Assembly (NCBI GenBank): GCA_003541675.1
Contig: DPMC01000074.1
Coordinates: 1-5,187, forward strand
From: Acidimicrobiaceae bacterium
Lineage (GTDB): Bacteria; Actinomycetota; Acidimicrobiia; Acidimicrobiales; MedAcidi-G1
Length of the DNA: 5,187 nt
Direction of reading: 5' to 3'
Every line of letters begins with the position of its first letter. Position 1 is the first letter of the stretch. A program made the translations under genes and the position numbers. Positions 1-5,187 of the stretch are shown here, one piece after another. The notes below the pieces were generated by a model. The model had not been told where the DNA came from. It did no database searches and was given only the letters and a program-made list of their open reading frames with translations.

Positions 1-452
1 GGTCGCTCAAATGGCACCTGCTCGGCCTGAGGCAGTAGTGCTTCGACCCGGCCCAGGTCCAGCAGGGTGTAACGGGCGTCGGTCTGCTGGATCATGCCGG
101 TGACGATGTCGCCCTCGCGGCCTGCGTACTCCTCGTACTTGAGGTCACGCTCGGCCTCGCGGATCCGCTGACCCATGACCTGGCGGGCTGTCTGAGCGGC
201 GATACGGCCGAAGCCGTCAGGGGTGACGTCGAACTCCTCGCCCGCCGGCTCGCCCTCCTCGTCGAGATCCTGAGCCAGAACACGGATCTCCATGGTGTCC
301 GGGTCGATGGTCACCCATGAGAACTCGTGGGCTCCAGGCATCCGCTTGTAGGCCGATTCCAGTGCGTCGGCCAGCGCGGCGAACAAGGCGTCGATCGAGA
401 TGCCCCGTTCCATCGCCAGGGCCTGCAGGGCCTCCATCATGTCGGGGTTCAT
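1..452 (-). CDS. nusA: Transcription termination/antitermination factor NusA, N-terminal part (runs off left edge)
   Basis: NusA binds RNA polymerase and nascent RNA and modulates pausing, intrinsic termination and antitermination in the cytoplasm. The visible 150 residues begin MNPDMMEALQ and carry the family's N-terminal RNAP-binding domain: an ALAMERGISIDALFAAL-type helix, then LESAYKR (residues 31-37), and a beta strand pair with an acidic stretch (DLDEEGEPAGEE, about 62-73). FGRIAAQTARQVMGQRIREAE (81-101) is the characteristic linker helix before the S1 domain, which starts near residue 108 (YAGREGDIVTG) and is cut by the window edge; the KH domains lie outside. The start ATG (452-450) overlaps the rimP stop in an ATGA, and an AGGAAGG Shine-Dalgarno (466-460) sits 7 nt upstream, inside the rimP end. 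Second gene of a rimP-nusA pair, a widely conserved order. No frame damage seen in the visible part. Confidence 0.95.
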   Translation of the reverse strand, partial: MNPDMMEALQALAMERGISIDALFAALADALESAYKRMPGAHEFSWVTIDPDTMEIRVLAQDLDEEGEPAGEEFDVTPDGFGRIAAQTARQVMGQRIREAERDLKYEEYAGREGDIVTGMIQQTDARYTLLDLGRVEALLPQAEQVPFER

Positions 453-967
453 GACCCAACCTTCCTTCCCGGAGCAGCCTCGGCGCTCCGATCATCTCCC
501 TTTCGAGCCGACTTCGACTCTGGGGTCCAGGTGAAGACGGTGCGCGCCTTCAAGATCTCGTCATGTCGGAGCGACCGCTCATCCCCACCTTCGGCCCGAA
601 CGACAATGCCGTCCTTGTCGGCAGCAGCGAGCACGCCGGCGATCCGACGGTCACCGTCCACGCCAGGAGCGGTCTTGATGGTGACCTCGGCGCCCAACGA
701 ACGGATGAAGTGCTCGGGACGCTTGAGGGGCCGCTCGAGCCCCGGGCTGGTCACCTCGAGGGTGTAGGTGCCCGAGATCGGGTCCTCATGATCGAGGGCC
801 CGGGACATTTCGCGCGTCACGCTGGCAATAGCGTCCATGCCGACTCCGTCGGCATGGTCGACCACCAAGCGCACCACGCCGCCCTCGTACTCCACGTCCA
901 GAAGTTCGACGCCGACACGGTCGCACAGGGGAGCGGCCAGCGCATCGATCCGATCGGTCACTGCCAT
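449..967 (-). CDS. rimP: Ribosome maturation factor RimP
   Basis: RimP assists late maturation of the 30S ribosomal subunit. The 172-residue product has the expected layout: an N-terminal alpha/beta domain with VGVELLDVEYEGG (18-30) and VVRLVVDHADGVGMDAIASV (31-50), the family hallmark LEVTSPGLERPLKRPEHF (70-87), then a C-terminal SH3-like beta domain (roughly 90-145: GAEVTIKT, RIAGVLAAADKDGIVV, HDEILKARTVF). The last 25 or so residues are a charged, probably disordered tail. I chose ATG 967 because GGGAGGG (978-972) lies just upstream and the protein begins MAVTDRIDALAAPL like other family members. The frame stays open upstream to a GTG at 1126, but that stretch contains the leader hairpins and is unlikely to be translated. 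The stop overlaps nusA by 4 nt. Probably first gene of the rimP-nusA operon. Confidence 0.95.
   Translation of the reverse strand: MAVTDRIDALAAPLCDRVGVELLDVEYEGGVVRLVVDHADGVGMDAIASVTREMSRALDHEDPISGTYTLEVTSPGLERPLKRPEHFIRSLGAEVTIKTAPGVDGDRRIAGVLAAADKDGIVVRAEGGDERSLRHDEILKARTVFTWTPESKSARKGDDRSAEAAPGRKVGS
460..466 (-). promoter_or_regulatory. Shine-Dalgarno of nusA inside the rimP 3' end
   Basis: The minus strand reads AGGAAGG, 7 nt before the nusA ATG at 452. It lies within the last codons of rimP, so ribosomes finishing rimP pass directly over it. Together with the ATGA stop/start overlap this supports translational coupling of RimP and NusA. Confidence 0.75.
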
Positions 968-971
968 TTCG

Positions 972-978
972 CCCTCCC
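972..978 (-). promoter_or_regulatory. Shine-Dalgarno that fixes the rimP start
   Basis: The minus strand reads GGGAGGG followed by CGAA and ATG (967). This is the strongest ribosome binding site in the window and decides the rimP start against the longer in-frame GTG at 1126. It lies only about 10 nt after the base of the long hairpin at 988-1040. Confidence 0.75.
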
Positions 979-987
979 TGTTTTCCG

Positions 988-1040
988 GTGCCCACCAAAG
1001 GGTGTACACGATTTTTCGGTGTCCACCCTGCGGTGGGCAC
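988..1040 (-). repeat. Long imperfect hairpin in the rimP leader
   Basis: Positions 988-996 (GTGCCCACC) are complementary to 1032-1040 (GGTGGGCAC). After a 2x2 internal loop, 999-1004 pairs with 1024-1029 (AGGGTG/CACCCT), and after one T/C mismatch 1006-1009 pairs with 1019-1022 (ACAC/GTGT). That gives 19 base pairs in all around an A/T-rich apical loop. In the direction of rimP transcription it lies just before the Shine-Dalgarno. No T-run follows it on either strand, so it is not an intrinsic terminator. It could be an RNA regulatory element or a DNA dyad bound by a protein; function unknown. Confidence 0.7.
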
Positions 1041-1074
1041 TCCTCGGTTGTCGGCGGTACAACTGTCAGCACCG

Positions 1075-1105
1075 AAAACAAAAGGCGTGGGCAGAGCCCA
1101 CGCCT
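1075..1105 (-). terminator. Intrinsic (Rho-independent) terminator between ispG and rimP
   Basis: On the minus strand AGGCGTGGGC (1105-1096) and GCCCACGCCT (1092-1083) form a perfect 10-bp GC-rich stem with a 3-nt TCT loop, followed at once by TTTGTTTTC (1082-1074). This is a classic leftward terminator, although the T-tract is interrupted by one G. It lies 117 nt after the ispG stop and 108 nt before the rimP ATG, so it may end the cdsA-dxr-protease-ispG transcript, act as an attenuator of rimP-nusA, or both. Confidence 0.88.
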
Positions 1106-1135
1106 CGTCGGAAACCGGCGATGCACGCACCGGAA

Positions 1136-1141
1136 ATCATA
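1136..1141 (-). promoter_or_regulatory. Candidate -10 box upstream of the rimP leader
   Basis: The minus strand reads TATGAT, one base from the sigma-70 -10 consensus and conspicuous in this GC-rich stretch. No convincing -35 hexamer is found at 16-19 nt (the 17-nt position reads TCGGTG), so the call rests on the -10 alone. Start of transcription would be expected near 1128-1130, about 25 nt before the terminator hairpin, giving a rimP leader of about 160 nt. No better promoter is apparent between the terminator and rimP. Confidence 0.35.
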
Positions 1142-1161
1142 CCGTCGAGCCGCTCGGACAC

Positions 1162-1206
1162 CGAGGGCGCCGCTGCTGCGCCAGTAACGGGGCGGTCACG
1201 CCCTCG
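1162..1206 (-). repeat. Inverted repeat just after the ispG stop
   Basis: CGAGGGCG (1162-1169) and CGCCCTCG (1199-1206) are an 8-bp inverted repeat enclosing 29 nt, inside which CGCC (1179-1182) can pair with GGCG (1191-1194). In the ispG transcript this stem begins 15 nt after the stop codon. It has no T-run after it, so it is more likely a 3'-end protective structure than a terminator, or chance in GC-rich DNA. Confidence 0.35.
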
Positions 1207-1221
1207 TCAAAGCCGTCGGCC

Positions 1222-2448
1222 TCAACTGGTGTGACGGCGGATGAGCTCGATCTTGGTGCCGGCATCATTCGCGTCGTCACCCTGCTCTGCCAGCAGTCGG
1301 TCACGATCCTTTTCGGCCTCGCGTCGGGCCTTCTCAGTATCGACGCGTGCTAGCGCCGCCTCGGCGCCCTCCTCGTGGATCAACACGGCCCACTCGACTA
1401 GGGCGTCCACCATCTCATCTTCCCGGACCACCGCGGCATTGCGACCCTTGATGAACAGGTGGCCCCGCCGGTTCCCTGCGGCGATTCCCAGGTCGGCGTC
1501 ACGTGCCTCTCCCGGCCCATTAACCACGCAGCCCATGACGGCCACCTGTAACGGGATCTCGCGATCAGCGAAGGCCGCCATCGCCTCCTCGGCAACCGCT
1601 ACCACGTCGATCTCGGCCCGGCCGCAACTGGGGCAAGCAATCAGGTCGACATTCTTTCGCTCGCGCAGGCCCATGGCCTCCAACAGGGTTCGCCCGGCTC
1701 TGGCCTCCTCGACCGGATCGGCAGTGAGCGAGTACCGGATGGTGTCGCCAATCCCCTGGGCCAGCAGGGCACCAATTCCCGCTGAAGACTTGATGAGTCC
1801 TGCCGGCGGCGGTCCAGCCTCGGTCACCCCGAGATGGAGCGGATAGTCGGTGACCTCCGAGAGTTGGTGGTAGGCCTCGACCATCAACGGAACGCTGGAT
1901 GCCTTGACCGAGATCTTGATGAGGTTGAAGTCAACGTCCTCGAAGTAGCGGATCTCGTCGAGGGCCGACTCGACCATGGCCTCGGCGGTCACCTTCCCGC
2001 CGTACTTCGCGTAGAGGTCGGGGTGCAACGAACCACCATTGACCCCGATTCGGATGGGGACGCCACGGTCGCGGGCCTCGGCAGCCACCGTCCGGATGTG
2101 TTCGGGCTTACGGATATTGCCCGGATTGAGGCGGAGGCAGTGCACACCGGCCTCCAACGCAGCGAGGGCCATCCGGTACTGATGGTGGATGTCGGCCACG
2201 ATGGGTACCGGCGACCGGGGCACGATCCGGGCCAGGCCCTCGGCGGCCTCCAGTTCATTGCAGGTACACCGGACAATGTCGGCGCCGGCCATGGCCAGGT
2301 CGTAGATCTGCTGGAGCGTGGCCTCATGATCAGCCGTCCGGGTCACCGTCATGGACTGCACGGTGACGGGGGCACCCCCACCGACTGGGACGTCTCCCAC
2401 CATCACCTGGCGGGTCAGCCGACGTTCGATACCTGCCTGAACCTCCAT
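1222..2448 (-). CDS. ispG: 4-hydroxy-3-methylbut-2-en-1-yl diphosphate synthase (IspG/GcpE)
   Basis: IspG converts 2-C-methyl-D-erythritol 2,4-cyclodiphosphate to HMBPP, the penultimate step of the MEP isoprenoid pathway, using a [4Fe-4S] cluster. The 408-residue protein has the N-terminal TIM-barrel motifs APVTVQSMT (26-34), AGADIVR (54-60), VADIHHQYRMAL (84-95), LRLNPGNI (105-112), RIGVNGGSLH (133-142), IKISVKAS (177-184), LHLGVTEAG (204-212) and GIGDTIRYSL (232-241). Cluster ligands are visible as Cys272 and Cys275 (CPSCGR), Cys307 (MGCVVNGPGEA) and Glu314. This is the bacterial two-domain form without the plant insert. A charged tail (about 361-408) with a helical AEAALARVDTEKARREAEKDRDRL stretch follows the core. 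Start ATG 2448 is forced by a TAG four codons upstream in frame; the Shine-Dalgarno is weak (CTCGGGG). It lies 70 nt after the protease gene and is the last gene before a terminator. Confidence 0.97.
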   Translation of the reverse strand: MEVQAGIERRLTRQVMVGDVPVGGGAPVTVQSMTVTRTADHEATLQQIYDLAMAGADIVRCTCNELEAAEGLARIVPRSPVPIVADIHHQYRMALAALEAGVHCLRLNPGNIRKPEHIRTVAAEARDRGVPIRIGVNGGSLHPDLYAKYGGKVTAEAMVESALDEIRYFEDVDFNLIKISVKASSVPLMVEAYHQLSEVTDYPLHLGVTEAGPPPAGLIKSSAGIGALLAQGIGDTIRYSLTADPVEEARAGRTLLEAMGLRERKNVDLIACPSCGRAEIDVVAVAEEAMAAFADREIPLQVAVMGCVVNGPGEARDADLGIAAGNRRGHLFIKGRNAAVVREDEMVDALVEWAVLIHEEGAEAALARVDTEKARREAEKDRDRLLAEQGDDANDAGTKIELIRRHTS

Positions 2449-2456
2449 GCCCCGAG

Positions 2457-2502
2457 GCTACCGGCAGGCCCATTCCCGGGAACTGGCGCATGAGCCGGTA
2501 GC
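2457..2502 (-). repeat. Inverted repeat in the gap before ispG
   Basis: GCTACCGGC (2457-2465) and GCCGGTAGC (2494-2502) are a perfect 9-bp inverted repeat enclosing 28 nt, with the 10-bp palindrome TTCCCGGGAA (2473-2482) inside. The stem ends 8 nt before the ispG ATG, so in mRNA it would crowd the place where the Shine-Dalgarno should be. No T-run follows. It may modulate ispG translation or mark an RNA processing site; function not shown. Confidence 0.5.
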
Positions 2503-2518
2503 GGGCTGGATCTGTGGG

Positions 2519-3817
2519 TCAGCCCAGATCCGGAAAATCAACGATGTCCCGGTACAAGGCCACCATCCCAACTAGAACCAGCAGCGACACCACCGCCCAG
2601 GTCACCGGAATCAACTTGGCGGCATCTGCTCGGTGGCGGCGCCCGCCGAACGACCGGAGGCGCTCGTAGGTGGCGATGGCCACGTGTCCCCCATCCAGCG
2701 GAAGAAGCGGCGTCAGATTGAACACCCCGATGAACACGTTGACCAGAACGAGGAACCACAGGTAGGTAGCCCAGCCGTCAGCCAGCATGGCGCTACCCAG
2801 ACGAGCCGCGCCATAGATCGACAGCAACCGCTCGTCATCGGCGTCGGAGGGCACGGTCGAAGATCCAACAGCAGGCGACCGGACGGAGCCCGACTCCGGG
2901 TCCGCCGTGACGCCGGTCGACACCCCGTCCAACGATGCTCCGTCGGATGCTGCCCTGTCGGGAAGGGCCCCTGAGAAGAAGCGCGATAACCCGTCGGGCG
3001 TGAAAAACGATGTGAGACCATCGATCGACATCATCGTCAGGTCACCGAATCGCCCGACGACCTCCCCCGCCGCCGCCACCGGCCCGACGGTGACCAGCGG
3101 CCGGGCGCGTCCCACCCCGAAGAAACCGTGGGTCGTTCCATCCGGCGAGAGTCGCTCCCCGATGATCGCCACACGCTTGGTCCTCGTACCGTCGCGGTCG
3201 ACTACCACCTCCACCGTCTCGCCCGGCAACGACCGGACGACGACGCCGAATGCGCCGAAGTCATCGACCTCCACCCCGGCGACGGACAGGATCCGATCAC
3301 CGACTTCCAGATCGATGGCCTCGGCTGCCGTGTCGGGCACCACCTCGCCGACCATCCAGCGATTCGGATCGGGCGTACCCACCATGCTGTACAGCACGAA
3401 CAACAACAGGAGAGCCACGCCGAAGTGCGTGGCCGAGCCAGCCAGGGCCACAGCTAGCCGCCGGGGGTATGACTGGGCCCGGTAGGTGCGGTGCTCGATC
3501 GACGGATCCACCTCGTCGAGGCTGGTCATGCCCGTGATACGGACGTAGGCACCCGCCGGAATCGCCTTCACCCCGTAGGTGCACTCACCCCGCTGGACCG
3601 ACCACAACCGGGGTCCGAATCCGAGGAAGAACTCAGTTACCTGCATGCCAGCCCATCGGGCCACAAGAAAGTGCCCAAGCTCGTGGAGCGTCAACATGGC
3701 GACGAACGACATCACCACCACCAGGCCCGGCCAACCCCCAATCAGTGTGAACGAGACCAGGGCGCCAGCCATCAGGGCTAGACGGATGCGGTGGTCTGTG
3801 GATCCTGCCGGACGCAC
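2519..3817 (-). CDS. rseP: Site-2 intramembrane zinc metalloprotease, RseP/Rip1 family (M50)
   Basis: A membrane protease of the family that cleaves transmembrane segments, typically of anti-sigma factors, during regulated intramembrane proteolysis. The 432-residue product has a first hydrophobic segment (about 12-43) running into the zinc site HELGH (45-49, catalytic Glu46), the membrane-embedded loop YGVKAIPAGAYVRITGM (81-97), a second membrane helix (about 120-146), a single PDZ domain (about 150-225, with LEVGDRILSVAGVEV), a linker, then helices at about 350-368 and 403-422. The third zinc ligand Asp375 lies in NLTPLLPLDGGH (367-378). GMTSLDEVDP resembles mycobacterial Rip1. Start is GTG 3817, 5 nt after dxr, with GGAG (3830-3827) 9 nt upstream; Met16 is an alternative start. 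Oddities are a Ser/Asp-rich linker at about 284-330 and GSATHF (127-132) where GPxxN is usual. Its substrate cannot be told from this window. Confidence 0.93.
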   Translation of the reverse strand: MRPAGSTDHRIRLALMAGALVSFTLIGGWPGLVVVMSFVAMLTLHELGHFLVARWAGMQVTEFFLGFGPRLWSVQRGECTYGVKAIPAGAYVRITGMTSLDEVDPSIEHRTYRAQSYPRRLAVALAGSATHFGVALLLLFVLYSMVGTPDPNRWMVGEVVPDTAAEAIDLEVGDRILSVAGVEVDDFGAFGVVVRSLPGETVEVVVDRDGTRTKRVAIIGERLSPDGTTHGFFGVGRARPLVTVGPVAAAGEVVGRFGDLTMMSIDGLTSFFTPDGLSRFFSGALPDRAASDGASLDGVSTGVTADPESGSVRSPAVGSSTVPSDADDERLLSIYGAARLGSAMLADGWATYLWFLVLVNVFIGVFNLTPLLPLDGGHVAIATYERLRSFGGRRHRADAAKLIPVTWAVVSLLVLVGMVALYRDIVDFPDLG

Positions 3818-3822
3818 CGGGT

Positions 3823-4980
3823 TCAGCTCCGAGATAAGACGAGGGCCGTGGCGGCCTCACGTGCCCGCCGGTCGACGTCCAGGACCGCATCGACGTCGGT
3901 GGCCTCGTCTCCCGGCCAAGCCTCGAGCACGTCGGTGAGCAACTCGGTGATACCCACCCACGAGAGCACCCCGTCGAGAAAGGCCGCCACGGCCACCTCG
4001 TTGGCCGCGTTCAGCCACGCGGGTGCCGTTCGACCGGCCTGACCGGCAGCGAAGGCAAGATCCAGGCAACCAAAGGCATCGCGATCCGGCGCTTCGAAGT
4101 CCAGCCGGTCCAGCACCGCCCAGTCGATCGCTCCGTATGGCACGTCGAGGCGGTCCGGCCAGGCCAGCGCATAACCCATGCACAGCCGCATGTCCGGGTT
4201 CGAGAGCTGGGCAATGGTGGCCCCGTCGGTGAATGTCACCATCGAGTGGATGATCGACTGCGGATGAACCACCACGTCGATGTGGTCGTAGTCGGTGCCG
4301 AACAACTCGTGGGCCTCGATCACCTCGAGACCCTTGTTCATAAGGGTCGACGAGTCGACGGTGATCTTGGGGCCCATGGACCACGTCGGATGGGCCAGTG
4401 CCTGCTCAACGGTTACCGATGCCAGATCGGCGCTGGTCCGACCCCGGAACGGACCACCGGAGGCGGTCAGGACAATGCGGTCCACCCGCTCGTCGACGTC
4501 GTTGGCCCGGAGGCATTGGTGAATGGCGCAGTGTTCGCTGTCCACTGGCAACAACTCGGCGCCCGGCGTGGCCCGGACCCGTTGAACGACCGGGCCCGCA
4601 GCGATCAACGACTCCTTGTTGGCCAGGCCAAGTCGGTGACCGGCGGCCAGGACAGCGAGGGTGACCGGCAGTCCGGCGAAACCCACCACGCCGTTGATGG
4701 CCACATCGGCAGACACAGCGGCCTCGGCCATGGCATCCGGACCTGCGAGCACCGTGGTCCCCGCCGGAACACCCGCCTCCACGGCGCCACCGAGAGATGC
4801 ATCGGCGATGGCCACCACCTCGGGTCGGAAGGCCTTCGCCTGCTCGACCAGAAGATCTACGGATCGGGCGGCTCCGAGGGCCACCACGTCGAACTCGTCG
4901 GGGCGCGCTGCCACGACGTCGAGGGTCTGGGTGCCGATCGAACCTGTCGAACCGAGCACGGCCACCGAGGTCGGGGGCAT
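3823..4980 (-). CDS. dxr: 1-deoxy-D-xylulose 5-phosphate reductoisomerase (Dxr/IspC)
   Basis: Dxr performs the NADPH-dependent rearrangement and reduction of DXP to MEP, the first committed step of the MEP pathway and the target of fosmidomycin. The 385-residue protein has the NADPH-binding GSTGSIG (10-16), AINGVVGFAGL (94-104), LANKESLI (119-126), the metal-binding VDSEH (Asp147, Glu149), ASGGPF (173-178), the flexible substrate loop HPTWSMGPKITVDS (197-210, Trp200, Met202), and MNKGLEVIEAHELF (214-227, with metal ligand Glu219). VVHPQSIIHSMV (237-248) and NAANEVAVAAFL (324-335) are further family hallmarks. Length is close to E. coli Dxr. Start ATG 4980 places GSTGSIG at the usual distance; the Shine-Dalgarno is weak, consistent with coupling to cdsA 13 nt upstream. 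The second MEP gene in the same cluster is ispG. All key residues are present. Confidence 0.97.
   Translation of the reverse strand: MPPTSVAVLGSTGSIGTQTLDVVAARPDEFDVVALGAARSVDLLVEQAKAFRPEVVAIADASLGGAVEAGVPAGTTVLAGPDAMAEAAVSADVAINGVVGFAGLPVTLAVLAAGHRLGLANKESLIAAGPVVQRVRATPGAELLPVDSEHCAIHQCLRANDVDERVDRIVLTASGGPFRGRTSADLASVTVEQALAHPTWSMGPKITVDSSTLMNKGLEVIEAHELFGTDYDHIDVVVHPQSIIHSMVTFTDGATIAQLSNPDMRLCMGYALAWPDRLDVPYGAIDWAVLDRLDFEAPDRDAFGCLDLAFAAGQAGRTAPAWLNAANEVAVAAFLDGVLSWVGITELLTDVLEAWPGDEATDVDAVLDVDRRAREAATALVLSRS
3827..3830 (-). promoter_or_regulatory. Shine-Dalgarno supporting the GTG start of the protease
   Basis: GGAG on the minus strand, within the last dxr codons and 9 nt before GTG 3817. 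It favours that GTG over the internal Met16 (codon at 3772-3770) and implies coupling to dxr. Confidence 0.5.
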
Positions 4981-4993
4981 GAAATCGACCGGG

Positions 4994-5187
4994 TCAGCCG
5001 GTGAACAGGTCCATCAGCCGGGCCGTGTAGTACGTGGCCGGCAGGACGAACAGCAGGGCGTCGAAGCGGTCCATGAGTCCACCGTGGCCTGGGAGGATGG
5101 TGCCCATGTCCTTGAGCCCGAGATCACGCTTGATCATCGATTCGCAGAGATCGCCCAACGGGGCCGCCAGAGCGACCACGATGCCCA
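4994..5187 (-). CDS. cdsA: Phosphatidate cytidylyltransferase CdsA, C-terminal end (runs off right edge)
   Basis: CdsA makes CDP-diacylglycerol from phosphatidate and CTP at the inner membrane, feeding phospholipid synthesis. Only the last 63 complete codons are in the window; the frame is open to the right edge. They contain the family signature in full: SMIKRDLGLKDMGTILPGHG continuing GLMDRFD, matching the S-x-x-K-R-x(4)-K-D ... P-x-H-G-G-x-x-D-R-x-D pattern, preceded by GDLCE and followed by a last hydrophobic helix (ALLFVLPATYYTARLM). It ends 13 nt before dxr, and cdsA-dxr-rseP is a common bacterial order, so it probably belongs to the same operon. frr and pyrH would be expected beyond the right edge, but that cannot be seen. 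Confidence 0.95.
   Translation of the reverse strand, partial: GIVVALAAPLGDLCESMIKRDLGLKDMGTILPGHGGLMDRFDALLFVLPATYYTARLMDLFTG

Noticed and set aside
988..1040. The long rimP-leader hairpin as a second terminator
   Set aside because: No T-run follows on either strand, and on the minus strand the next bases are the rimP Shine-Dalgarno region.
968..1126. N-terminal extension of rimP to GTG 1126 (53 extra codons in frame)
   Set aside because: It would translate through the intrinsic terminator and the long hairpin, its composition is Arg/Cys/Trp/Pro-rich and unlike RimP, and the strong GGGAGGG site marks ATG 967.
968..1221. A tRNA or known small RNA gene in the ispG-rimP interval
   Set aside because: No cloverleaf, T-loop-like or CCA-type end was found; the paired elements are explained as terminator and leader hairpins.
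563..1234. A 223-codon open frame on the plus strand across rimP and its leader
   Set aside because: Antisense to rimP and running through both leader hairpins; no motif and no ribosome site noted.
1834..2493. A 219-codon open frame on the plus strand opposite ispG
   Set aside because: Shadow of the ispG codon pattern; Gly/Val/Asp/His-rich with no family features.
4246..5004. A 252-codon open frame on the plus strand opposite dxr
   Set aside because: It lies fully antisense to a clear dxr gene, has no recognisable motif, and long antisense frames are expected in GC-rich coding DNA.
1..5187. A mobile element, CRISPR array, defence or secondary-metabolite system
   Set aside because: All coding space is taken by conserved housekeeping genes on one strand; there are no direct repeat arrays, transposase motifs or attachment-site-like duplications.

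Overview
This window looks like a compact, high-GC bacterial housekeeping locus read entirely from the minus strand. The gene order (right to left: cdsA, dxr, a site-2 protease, ispG, rimP, nusA), GTG as well as ATG starts, and the Rip1-like protease sequence point to an actinobacterium. The protein style suggests Acidimicrobiia or a similar uncultured lineage, but that placement is inference and was not tested by search.

Right part (5187 to 1222): the C-terminal end of CdsA (phospholipid precursor synthesis) runs off the right edge. It is followed after 13 nt by dxr (second step of the MEP isoprenoid pathway), after 5 nt by an RseP/Rip1-type intramembrane protease, and after a 70-nt gap with a 9-bp inverted repeat by ispG (the [4Fe-4S] enzyme of the same pathway). 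The tight spacing suggests one transcription unit for envelope lipid and isoprenoid supply plus membrane proteolysis.

Middle (1221 to 968): a 254-nt intergenic stretch holds a textbook intrinsic terminator (10-bp stem, 3-nt loop, T-rich tail) pointing left, a TATGAT -10-like box upstream of it, and a 19-bp imperfect hairpin ending about 10 nt before the rimP Shine-Dalgarno. It can be read simply as the end of the ispG operon followed by the rimP leader, or as an attenuator-type leader controlling rimP-nusA.

Left part (967 to 1): rimP (30S maturation factor) and the first 150 codons of nusA (transcription elongation/termination factor) overlap by 4 nt (ATGA), which implies translational coupling. 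nusA runs off the left edge.

I see no mobile element, CRISPR array, tRNA, rRNA or defence-type cassette. The only part that is not routine is the rimP leader and a few sequence departures in the site-2 protease.
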